A stretch of 64,000 bases of DNA from Phycisphaerales bacterium. GTDB taxonomy: Bacteria; Planctomycetota; Phycisphaerae; Phycisphaerales; UBA1924. The stretch's first letter is position 1. Each line of letters opens with the position of its first letter. The notes under the pieces are model-generated. The model saw only the letters and a program-made list of their open reading frames with translations, was not told where the DNA came from and ran no database searches. The position numbers and the translations under genes are program-made. Below are positions 24,515 to 32,807 of the stretch, in pieces. The DNA lies in contig JACVCS010000007.1 in NCBI GenBank assembly GCA_016741915.1, positions 1 to 64,000 on the forward strand, read 5' to 3'.

Positions 24515-26779
24515 TCAACTCTCCGTCGGGGTCTGATTGACCAAACGAACCATCGCGGAGAAGTGACCGTCGTCGAGGCTCTGCATTAGGGCCAGCAGAT
24601 CTTCGAGAACAGCTCGACACTCACCTAGCACGGTCGGGTCGTGCCCAGGATCGAGATCAGCACCGTGGGACTGTGTGTGCAGGAAACGGAGGACGCGAGA
24701 CTTCTTGCTCTCATCGAAACTCACGAGCTGGAGGGCGTTGTGCAACTCACCTGATGCTTGTGGTAACTTGAACGCCAGGAAGGCTTCGAGTACACGTCGA
24801 GCCATGTTGGGAACGTGGTAGTAGTCCGCAATGCTCGTCGCCGGCGGGGCCGACCAAATTCTGTAAACGCTCGCAAACAGAAAGTGATACTCGGACTCGT
24901 ATTGCTCCAAGAGCGAGTCAACCCACCGAAGAGTACTTGTTCGTTGCCCGTTGCGACTGACGCACTCAAGCATGAAGAACCTCGCTGGACGCTGCGCCAC
25001 ATCGTTCTTTCTCTGTCCCGGCAGATAGTGAAACCAGTTTCGGACTTGCCGGAAGAGCGCAAAGTCGTGGGTCAGGAGCATCAACTGGCCCACACCCTTA
25101 GTGCGCTCACGGATCAGGCCAAATGCGAGAAAGAGCGCGTTGCCGTCGAGGCTGGATACAGGGTCGTCGAGCACCACCGTGCCATTCGGCTTGTCAAACG
25201 TTCGATCTTCCAGCGACTTCAGGAAGTACAGAAGCGCGATCGCCGACATCTCACCCTCGCTGAGCATGTCTGCGGGGACGCCGTTCCGGGTGATGGTGTA
25301 GCCGTTGTCCTTGATGGTCAGTTGCAAGTCGCCGTGTCCGAGGTATCGCTTCAGATCTTCGTTCAGTTCCTCGGCGGGGCGCCGGTGCTCCCTGATCTCG
25401 CGCTCGAGCCGTTCGACTTCCGCCGTCAGTCGTTTGATCTCGGCTTCGATAGGACCAATCGCTGTCGTTGCCGCCTGCACGGCGTCCCGGAGCCGAACGA
25501 ACTCTTCCAGGGTCTCTGCGATAATTGCCAGTGCCAGGCGGTCGCGAGCCTCCTTTACCAGGCGGGCGAAGTCATCGCAGGCCTGATTGTGCAGACGGAC
25601 GACCTCGTTGAGCCTGTCGATCGACGCCGCATCAGCAGTCGGCACAGCCTCACTGAGAGAGAGGGCCGCGAACGGCTCGCTCGTCTTGCGCTTCAGGTTC
25701 TCCACGAGTACGGCGAGGTACTTCCGCACAGCATCGATCACCTGCCGGAACGCCTCTCCTGAGGAATCGAAGGCCGCTCCCAGATCGTCGTACAGCTCAG
25801 CCCGATTGGGAACCCTCACCTGGGCAGCCTGCGCGTTGGCTGTTTCCAACGCCCGGATCTGCTCATCAATCCGCTTCAGAAACCTTTCATACTCAGCGTT
25901 GAAATGGGCCTCCAGTTCACCGAGGCGGCCCGCAGGGAGCGGTTGCTCGCAAAAGCGGCACTTGTCTGATCGGCGGTCTTTATGCAGACCAAGCCCATGC
26001 CGGACCCAATCCGCAAGCGCGGAGTCGTCCTTCAGGGCTTGAATGGCCGAGGAGACCACGGTCGTTCGCAGAAGCTCGGCGACCTGATCAGCCAGTACCT
26101 GAAGTGCTGGAACCTGGTACGTGACCTCCGACACCTTCGGCTTGAGGGTGGCCTGGTGTTGCGCCAGCAATCGCTCGCGTTGCTCTTCGCTCAATCGGTG
26201 AGAAGCGGCATCTCCATCGGCCGCCATCTGCTGCGCCCGGCCCTGAAAGTCCGTCTTGTTGTAGTTGTTGTACGCGCTACCTGTTTTCTGGAGCGTGTCC
26301 TTGATCACCTTGGCTCGGTCGATGCAGTGCTTGTCAAAGTCTCGATCGGCTTGCCCCCTTGCCCGCTGCGCGGCACCCAGTTCCTCGTGCTTCACGTTCC
26401 GCTCAGCCTTGACGCGGTCCGCCTCCTTCTGCTTCTCGACGCTCTCCTTGCCAACGACGAAGATCGGCGGGACATCGCGGCCTCCCACGGGGAACACGCT
26501 CTCGTGGATGAAGTCACGATTGAAGACCCGGATCGGAAGCGTCGACTGCGGGAAGTCCTCGCCACGGACATTCCCGCCGTTGATGCGGAACTCCGCCTTA
26601 CCGAGCGGAGGTGTACGACGGAGTTCAAGGGCTCGGAATACACGGCTGAGGGTCGTCTTTCCGGTTCCGTTCCAACCGTACACGAGGTTGTACCGCCCGA
26701 GGTCCGACAGGTCCGTCGGCCACGAGAAGTCGCGGAACACGCCGCAGTCGCTGAGTTGGTGGATTCGGTCAATGGGCAC
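24515..26779 (-). CDS. AAA_13 ATPase, candidate anticodon-nuclease-type defence protein
   Basis: A 754-residue SMC-like ATPase. Walker A is GWNGTGKTTLSR (residue 38), a zinc-hook-like CRFCEQPL lies near 276 inside a coiled coil, the signature MLSEGEMSAIALLYF near 515, and Walker B VVLDDPVSSLD near 538. This is the AAA_13 family, which includes the anticodon nucleases PrrC and RloC. Its C-terminal 150 residues contain R-x3-E in RRVLEAF (about 670) and, 36-40 residues later, His in RFLHTQSHG, which resembles the Arg-Glu-His set and the HEPN-type R-x4-6-H motif of those nucleases. The start is a GTG. A defence role by tRNA cleavage is an inference. Confidence 0.7.
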   Translation of the reverse strand: MPIDRIHQLSDCGVFRDFSWPTDLSDLGRYNLVYGWNGTGKTTLSRVFRALELRRTPPLGKAEFRINGGNVRGEDFPQSTLPIRVFNRDFIHESVFPVGGRDVPPIFVVGKESVEKQKEADRVKAERNVKHEELGAAQRARGQADRDFDKHCIDRAKVIKDTLQKTGSAYNNYNKTDFQGRAQQMAADGDAASHRLSEEQRERLLAQHQATLKPKVSEVTYQVPALQVLADQVAELLRTTVVSSAIQALKDDSALADWVRHGLGLHKDRRSDKCRFCEQPLPAGRLGELEAHFNAEYERFLKRIDEQIRALETANAQAAQVRVPNRAELYDDLGAAFDSSGEAFRQVIDAVRKYLAVLVENLKRKTSEPFAALSLSEAVPTADAASIDRLNEVVRLHNQACDDFARLVKEARDRLALAIIAETLEEFVRLRDAVQAATTAIGPIEAEIKRLTAEVERLEREIREHRRPAEELNEDLKRYLGHGDLQLTIKDNGYTITRNGVPADMLSEGEMSAIALLYFLKSLEDRTFDKPNGTVVLDDPVSSLDGNALFLAFGLIRERTKGVGQLMLLTHDFALFRQVRNWFHYLPGQRKNDVAQRPARFFMLECVSRNGQRTSTLRWVDSLLEQYESEYHFLFASVYRIWSAPPATSIADYYHVPNMARRVLEAFLAFKLPQASGELHNALQLVSFDESKKSRVLRFLHTQSHGADLDPGHDPTVLGECRAVLEDLLALMQSLDDGHFSAMVRLVNQTPTES

Positions 26780-26859
26780 TCAACCTGCTCCAGGGAAGCA
26801 CGAGCGAACTGCCGCGTGCGCCAATCTCGATGAGGATAAGCGCTCTCTCAGTTTCGGAA

Positions 26860-26871
26860 CCGTTCCGATCG
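26860..26871 (+). repeat. CCGTTCCGATCG motif, copy a
   Basis: Identical 12-base core as at 27148-27159 and 32749-32760 (both minus strand). It lies 81 bases upstream of the AAA_13 gene. Confidence 0.4.
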
Positions 26872-27102
26872 ATGTCCACCTCTGATCGGAACCCCGTGTC
26901 AAATCGGCGTGGGCGCTAACCGAGAGTCGGAGAGAGTTTGAGAGGTTGGGCCGAGAGGGCGACGCGAACGCCCGGGGTTCTCGTCGCAGCCCGATCGGGC
27001 TTACGCAAACGGAGAGCGCGACGGTCAACCCCGACCCGCGTTTGGCCCCGGAATCTCCGTCGTTTCCGCCATCCCGCCCGGACGCTGAAAACCGACCGGT
27101 CC

Positions 27103-27136
27103 GTAAAGCAAAACCGGCCCGCTTTCGCGGGCCGGT
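27103..27136 (-). terminator. Intrinsic terminator
   Basis: Minus-strand stem ACCGGCCCGC / GCGGGCCGGT with a GAAA loop, followed by TTTGCTTTACGG. The loop and tail are the same as in the tRNA-Asn terminator at 63332-63366. It would end transcripts of the SIR2 gene about 220 bases downstream of its stop. Confidence 0.8.
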
Positions 27137-27147
27137 CAGAAGCTCCC

Positions 27148-27164
27148 CGATCGGAACGGGTTCA
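27148..27164 (-). repeat. Direct repeat flanking SIR2 cassette, copy b
   Basis: GATCGGAACGG-n-TTCAA (plus-strand reading), repeated at 32750-32766. The two copies are in the same orientation and 5.6 kb apart, enclosing the SIR2-PIN gene and the small HTH gene. Confidence 0.45.
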
Positions 27165-27357
27165 AAGGCCAGTTTCCGACGCGCCAAAGGGGTCTTCGCC
27201 CGTCATTCTCTGGTTAACAGCCCCGGATAGATCCCCGGACAGTGACCCAGTCCGCCTGAGTGGTCGTGGGCCGCACGAAACTCTCAAATCTCCGCCGCTA
27301 GCGACCGGGCTAGTTGAGAGATCGAGCATGGATTAACCCGTACACCCGGAATGGTTC

Positions 27358-30300
27358 TTAAGCCGTCTCTGCGCCTGCCGGACCACCGCCGTGAGAGATC
27401 AGGACAGTCGCTAGGGTCAGCGACGAACACGGCGTGCCGCGAGTGCGACGTGGCTTGAACTCGGCATCCCGCGAACGCCAGGACCTGAGAAACCGCTTCA
27501 GTGCACGACCGTCTCGATCGCCAAATGGGTTTAGCGTGTAGAGAATACGCCGGGCCCATCGACTCCCGTCCTCTGTGCCGGCGGAGCCCACGACCCACGA
27601 TTTCCTATCTACTCCTGCCCTTTTTACTCCTCGGAACCGGTAAATGAACGCTGCGAGCATCGTCTGGCTCCGTTCGCGCCCGATCTTTTCTAGAACGGCA
27701 ACGATGATCGCCTTTGCCCACTCTCTCCGCGGACACTCCGTCCATACACCCTTCATGAACAAAGCCGTGATGAATTGATTGTGCGGGTTCATGAGCGCGA
27801 CTGCGCACACAACGCGAATAAGTTCTTCGCCCGGGCCACGGTCCGTCCGCCAGTTCGCATGGCGAAGCACTGCGACCATCTCGCTGGCGGATAGCCGCGT
27901 GAACGCGTATCCACGGTCGAGAAGGCGGCCCAACATCTGTTCGTAGGACTCCTCGCTGATTCGCGATCGGTCCATTGTCGCCCGCATGACGGCCTGTGTC
28001 CAGACAGTGCGAACGCCACAATCGAGTTCGGTCAGAAGGCGTTGTAGCCCTAAGTCGTCCGTCCACAGGGGGGCGCGCCGTTTGATGGCAAGCGCAACCG
28101 CATCGGTCGATGTCGCATCCAGGAACTCCTCGAGTTTGTCCTTCAATTCTTTGGGCAGATCAAGGGTCGCCGCACCACCGACAACCTCGCAATGCGAACG
28201 GACGAACTGGATCACACTCTCGATTCGCGCAACCTCTAGCGCAATCTCCTCGGGAGACGGCTCCAGGAAAAAGAGCTTGCCATGATGCAGCCCGACGGTC
28301 CCCTGCGGCCTCCGCGAGCTTCCAGCTTCAAGCGACAACTCTCGAAGCTCATCCAGCACCGCTTGCGGCACGATGAGTTTGATCCCGAGCTTTGGCAAGG
28401 CTGCCAGCACATCGAGCACGAGCGCACCGGCGAGCACGGTGCCATCAAGGACCAGCTCTGTGCAATCCCTGACTACGGCAAGGGCCTGCGGCCATCGGGC
28501 CGCGTCCCCGTCGTCAGCGCGTACTCCCATCGTTCGATCGGACGCCAGATACCTCACGAGGTCGAACACGCGGCGACCGAGCATCGCCGCGAATGTGGCG
28601 ATCGGTATGCGGTTTTCCCGGTACATCGACTCCAGCAGTTTTCTGTTGCTCTCTTGCCTCTTGAGCTCGCCATATATCTCGCCGAGCTTCTCCTCGATCG
28701 GCGCGTCTGGCGGCGGTGCTGATGGAGCGGAGAACCGTCGGAACATCGGCTTGTCCGGGAAGGTCTCCTCGTAGCGTTCCATGATGTCATGGATACGCCG
28801 AAGAATTCGGTTCTCTGTGCCGAGGATTTCGTACTGGTGTCCGAGGTAGTCGAACTTGTCACCCTTAGCACGGCCCCACATGGCCTTTACGAACTCGTGG
28901 GTGCTCGGGAACTCGCCTCGCGATGTGACCGGGTCGGGTGCTGATTCGATGTACACCCAGTGTGGCTGTTCGTCGTGCCTGCGAACATAGACAGCGGCAC
29001 CATCGCTGACGCGCTGATGTCGTTCGATTGTCAGCGGATTCGCCGAGGGGTCTAACTCGCAGGAGACGAGAGCGCGGTGCGAATCTGGATGCTCGGGGAA
29101 TCGGCGGTAAAGGGCGTATGCGACTTCGAGCGATCGCCCTGGAGCCGGTCCGCGACGAAGCACGAATACAAGCGCGGCTCCCTCGCCGGGATGCAACACT
29201 TCGGGCACCGCTGGCAGCCGCGACTCATCAAAGACTGCCAGGTCTAGGCTGCCATCGCGCACTGCAAGTAGAGAAAGGTGCAGAACGGCGTGCTTGTCGT
29301 TTGGATGAGATGACACCCAGTCTTTGAGCAGCCCAATGGCTCGTCCCACCTCCCGTGATGCCGCAAGAACTTCAACCTCGGCCTCAAGGTGCCGCCGCGT
29401 CATACCGCCTGCCGCCCGAACGGTGGCGCACACATCAAGCACTGTTCGCCAATCCCCTGCGAAGTACGCCGCGCGTACCAAATGGACGGTGTCCGAACCA
29501 GCATCGTTCGGAGGAATCACCGTTCGCCACAGGCGAACTGCCTCCGAGTGAAGGCCGCAATCCTGAGCAAGCTGCGCGGCTTCCCGGCGATCGAACCACG
29601 ACGCGCCATCACCCACCGCACGAATTGCTTTTTCCGCGATCCTGGTTGCCTCTTCGCGGGAACCGACCTGGAGATATGCCCTCGCAAGCAGCGCTGACCG
29701 CTGGTGCTCGGATAGTGCCCCACCAGCCAGTCCATTCACAATACCGGGGCCATCGCGGGAGCGGCCCTGCTCGTAGCACACGCGCAGCGCCATTCTGACA
29801 ATGTCCGCCCGGTGGGTCGCGGGTTCTACACTGACGAGGCGAGCGCACAACTGCTCGACCTGCGCTCGAGCCGCCTCGATGTCACCTTCAGCGCGTCGGC
29901 GCAGCCGCAGCATGACAGTTGCAAACTGCACCTGATCCGCCACCTCTTCATTTGGCGGAAGTGCCGAAAGGGCAGCAATCGCCGCATCCATGTCTGGTCG
30001 CGCCTCCGCCTCCATCGCAAACCCGAGCACAATGACGGGCTCTGTTGGATCGCGGCGGAAGGCTTCGCGAAGGTCCGCGGTGGCGTCCGCTTCTCGACCA
30101 AGGAGACGCCTAGCAACGGAGCGATTGAAATGGAGCCCAGCAAGTCTGCCAGCGGCGTCTCTGGAATTTAGCGCATGGATCGCCTTAGAGATCGAGCTCT
30201 CTGCCTCGGCGATGAGATCAGGATGCTCTGGCACCCTCCCGCGATCGGCGTGGATTGTGGTAAAGCGACGCTCCGACGTGATGATCGCGGCACCAAGCAT

Positions 30301-31890
30301 CGAGTGAGCGTCTTCCCATTCAGGAGATGCCGCAACGGCGGCGCGCGCATAGCGCACTTGTGCGTCGAACTGCCCACAACGTGCGGCGAGCTCGGCGAGT
30401 GCCTGCGCCACCTCCGGGTCTTTGCGCACCTCATCCGGAACTGCTGCTTCAATCGCCCCAAAGTCTGAGTCCTTCTCGTGCGTGCGAACCCAGATAGACC
30501 ATGCACGCCCATAGGTCGGCTCGATTGTGCACAACTCAGCCGCCAAGCGCTTCGTCTCGACAAGATCTCCGGCGAGAAACGTCCCGAGCAGTTCGATGCC
30601 TTTCGCATCCCGGCTATCGCGGTAGTGGCTCGCCGCCCGCAAATAAGCCTTCGATGCCAACTCCGTTTCACCCTTCGAGTACAGGGCATTGCCGATGTTG
30701 GCATCCAGCCGGTAACGCAGCTTTGCTGTCAGCTTGGCACCCTCGCGGATTCTGATCGCCTCGTACTCTGCGATTGCGTCGTCAGGCAACCCACGCGCGA
30801 CGAGTTTGAACACGCCATCGATCTCGCGATCAACATCCGTCGCGCTGCCCGCGCCGGCATCACTGACAGATACGGCGACACTGTGTTTGCTGACCAGGCC
30901 CGGAAGGCGCTGCAATGCCGCCTTCTGCAGATCGGGATCGCTTCCCAACAGCTCGGTGACCAATTGTTGGAGCGCGGCCGCGGGGACGAGCCCGTTCTTG
31001 GCTCTGTGCGCATCTACATCCGCACGCAGCTTCCCGATCAGGGTCCACAGGCCGGAGAAATCGCCCGCGGCGTTGTCGAAGTACACCGGCTCGATGCCTT
31101 GCAATCGCCGCAGATTCGTCGCCTCGATGCGCTCCGCATTCGCGTCGGCAGGGGCAGCGAGAATCGCAAAGTGTCTCGGGCCCGACGGCTGTAGGCTGCC
31201 TTCGACTTCACGCAGAATGTACTTGAATGCTTCATCGGTCAGGCTGAAGCCGACAAAGACCAGCCGCTGTCCGACCAAGAACTCACGAAGAAAAGCAGTG
31301 TACCGCTGCTCGTGGTGATAGCGCTGGTCGTACTCCTCCTTGCAGAGCACGATGCTCTGCGGCCGCTCGATCGAACCGTGGAGATGGACATACGAACGGG
31401 CTGCTCCAATGGCTGACTGTCGCTGCCGTAACTCAGATAACTTGTCCCACTCGTCGGCGTCGAGGCTGCTTGCCATCGTGCCATGTGCCTTGTGGTGCGC
31501 CGACTGCAAGACCCCGTCATAGTTCGTGGTCAACACATGACGGAACGGCATCGCTACCAGGGCCTCGTGTGCTGCATCATGCGGAGGCGTTCGCGGCGCG
31601 AAGGTCTCGCGGAGGATCCGCTGATACTCACCCGGTCCCAACACCGTCTTGTAGGTGCTCGCGCGCAGAAGACTGTCAACCCCATCGACCTCCTTGACTT
31701 TCGGCTCATCGACCTTCCGCGCCGCCGCCTCCAACTCGGCGAGAAGACCGTCCCACATGGGATATCCGACCTTCCGGCTACTTCCCGCCCCGACAAACAA
31801 CACCGCGCCACCCGCGATCGCTTCAACCAGCGATCTGTAGGTTTGTTCGCGCGCATCGGGCGCAGCTACGGGGGCGGGATCAGGTGGCAA
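27358..31890 (-). CDS. SIR2-TPR-GreA/B-C-like-PIN multidomain protein
   Basis: A 1510-residue protein. Residues 18-290 are a SIR2-like domain: FVGAGSSRKVGYP, the Asn of TTNYDG (about 121), His of HLHGS (about 170) and LVFVGFSLTD. Such domains degrade NAD+ in phage defence (ThsA, DSR, SIR2-HerA). Residues about 360-900 are TPR-like helical repeats. Around 1000-1030, HEFVKAMWGRAKGDKFDYLGHQYEIL resembles the C-terminal domain of GreA/GreB. Residues 1145-1290 look like a PIN nuclease, with acidic residues in LVLDGT, VLDEL, DAVALA and TDDLGL. The start is a TTG with GGGAGGA six bases upstream. It is probably a single-gene defence system with two effectors; this is inferred. Confidence 0.75.
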   Translation of the reverse strand: MPPDPAPVAAPDAREQTYRSLVEAIAGGAVLFVGAGSSRKVGYPMWDGLLAELEAAARKVDEPKVKEVDGVDSLLRASTYKTVLGPGEYQRILRETFAPRTPPHDAAHEALVAMPFRHVLTTNYDGVLQSAHHKAHGTMASSLDADEWDKLSELRQRQSAIGAARSYVHLHGSIERPQSIVLCKEEYDQRYHHEQRYTAFLREFLVGQRLVFVGFSLTDEAFKYILREVEGSLQPSGPRHFAILAAPADANAERIEATNLRRLQGIEPVYFDNAAGDFSGLWTLIGKLRADVDAHRAKNGLVPAAALQQLVTELLGSDPDLQKAALQRLPGLVSKHSVAVSVSDAGAGSATDVDREIDGVFKLVARGLPDDAIAEYEAIRIREGAKLTAKLRYRLDANIGNALYSKGETELASKAYLRAASHYRDSRDAKGIELLGTFLAGDLVETKRLAAELCTIEPTYGRAWSIWVRTHEKDSDFGAIEAAVPDEVRKDPEVAQALAELAARCGQFDAQVRYARAAVAASPEWEDAHSMLGAAIITSERRFTTIHADRGRVPEHPDLIAEAESSISKAIHALNSRDAAGRLAGLHFNRSVARRLLGREADATADLREAFRRDPTEPVIVLGFAMEAEARPDMDAAIAALSALPPNEEVADQVQFATVMLRLRRRAEGDIEAARAQVEQLCARLVSVEPATHRADIVRMALRVCYEQGRSRDGPGIVNGLAGGALSEHQRSALLARAYLQVGSREEATRIAEKAIRAVGDGASWFDRREAAQLAQDCGLHSEAVRLWRTVIPPNDAGSDTVHLVRAAYFAGDWRTVLDVCATVRAAGGMTRRHLEAEVEVLAASREVGRAIGLLKDWVSSHPNDKHAVLHLSLLAVRDGSLDLAVFDESRLPAVPEVLHPGEGAALVFVLRRGPAPGRSLEVAYALYRRFPEHPDSHRALVSCELDPSANPLTIERHQRVSDGAAVYVRRHDEQPHWVYIESAPDPVTSRGEFPSTHEFVKAMWGRAKGDKFDYLGHQYEILGTENRILRRIHDIMERYEETFPDKPMFRRFSAPSAPPPDAPIEEKLGEIYGELKRQESNRKLLESMYRENRIPIATFAAMLGRRVFDLVRYLASDRTMGVRADDGDAARWPQALAVVRDCTELVLDGTVLAGALVLDVLAALPKLGIKLIVPQAVLDELRELSLEAGSSRRPQGTVGLHHGKLFFLEPSPEEIALEVARIESVIQFVRSHCEVVGGAATLDLPKELKDKLEEFLDATSTDAVALAIKRRAPLWTDDLGLQRLLTELDCGVRTVWTQAVMRATMDRSRISEESYEQMLGRLLDRGYAFTRLSASEMVAVLRHANWRTDRGPGEELIRVVCAVALMNPHNQFITALFMKGVWTECPRREWAKAIIVAVLEKIGRERSQTMLAAFIYRFRGVKRAGVDRKSWVVGSAGTEDGSRWARRILYTLNPFGDRDGRALKRFLRSWRSRDAEFKPRRTRGTPCSSLTLATVLISHGGGPAGAETA

Positions 31891-32103
31891 GATTCCTCCC
31901 GGACATGGTCGCCAAGCGGACGGACCGACAAATCACTACAGGCTGACACGCCCACCGCGCGAGCGTCATTGAAATCTCTTTGACCGCTTAGAGGTGCCGT
32001 ACCCATATCCGACTTTCGCGCAGTTGTCTATTCGCGACGGCAACTACTGATGCGGGTGGTTCGATCTGGGCTAACAGCAGCTGAAATGAGGCTGGAATCA
32101 CTA

Positions 32104-32310
32104 TCATGTGGCACGGCGGTTGTGCGGCGACTGGTTTGTAGGTTTGAGCGAGATGCTCTCGTCCGAGGCCTTCGCTCGCACAGCTTCCTCGGACCGACCC
32201 ATCTTCAGTCCAATCACCCTCGTCGGAGTGTTCTGATCCGCAAGCTTCTGGAGTTGGCGAACTTCCTGGGGTGTCCACGGCTGACGATGATTCGATGGGG
32301 TCTTTGCCAT
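32104..32310 (-). CDS. Small Myb/SANT-like HTH protein
   Basis: A 68-residue protein starting MAKTPSNHRQPWTPQEVRQL, followed by a HTH (TRVIGLKMGRSEEAVRAKASDESISLKP). Such small WTPxE-type proteins are common, and the fold suggests DNA binding. AAGGGAA lies upstream of the chosen ATG. It lies 213 bases before the SIR2-PIN gene in the same direction and could regulate it, but this is not shown. Confidence 0.8.
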   Translation of the reverse strand: MAKTPSNHRQPWTPQEVRQLQKLADQNTPTRVIGLKMGRSEEAVRAKASDESISLKPTNQSPHNRRAT

Positions 32311-32607
32311 TGCTATTCCCTTCAAGTAACAGAACACGAAGATTTGCTCATCGAAGACGCTCGGTGATCATCACTCAATGAGCGCGTTGAACAGCGCGGT
32401 CGAAAACACGGTCCTGTCGTGTTCGCGCTCGTACTCGGCGCGATGATCGCCGGGGTTTGTGGAGGACCGAGGCCGCTCCTTGCTCAGCAGTTGCTTCCAG
32501 TTCATGGTCATCGCCGAATACTACACGCCTCTGTCGCGGCTCGCCTGGCTACCGATCAGAGACCGCTCCAGAGGCGAGGTACTCCGATACAGTCACCGGC
32601 TACGGAG

Positions 32608-32625
32608 ATGTTCAGCGCTGAACAT
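32608..32625. promoter_or_regulatory. Perfect 18-bp palindrome, possible operator
   Basis: ATGTTCAGCGCTGAACAT is fully symmetric and lies in non-coding DNA 298 bases upstream of the small HTH gene and 183 bases downstream of hsdM. It could be the site of a dimeric repressor. Confidence 0.5.
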
Positions 32626-32749
32626 CGTGCCTCGTTCAGGCAACTCTCGGTGCCGAGAGAGACATCACGACATTCCACCAGATGAAGCTGCCTTCGAAAA
32701 ACGACACTCGGGGTTTATCGAAGCGAAATAGGCACCCATAGACATCCTC

Positions 32750-32766
32750 GATCGGAACGGCTTCAA
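32750..32766 (-). repeat. Direct repeat flanking SIR2 cassette, copy c
   Basis: GATCGGAACGG-n-TTCAA (plus-strand reading), as at 27148-27164. Confidence 0.45.
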
Positions 32767-32807
32767 GCCCTTCTGAGGCCACCCTCAGGACACACGCAAG
32801 AACTCAT

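Larger units (their letters stand above)
26780..27357. other. Gene-poor region with terminator and shared motif
   Basis: About 580 bases without a credible gene. It holds two copies of CCGTTCCGATCG (26860-26871 plus, 27148-27159 minus), a strong minus-strand terminator (27103-27136), and an inverted repeat CTCTCAA...TTGAGAG near 27281-27320 with an inner GCTAGC/GGCTAG pair. The stretch 27141-27225 shares two short blocks, GCTGTTAACC and GAGCT, with tRNA-Asn but does not fold as a tRNA. Confidence 0.45.
32311..32807. other. Gene-poor region between hsdM and HTH gene
   Basis: About 500 bases without a credible gene. It contains a perfect 18-base palindrome (32608-32625) and one copy of the flanking repeat (32750-32766). 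Confidence 0.4.
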
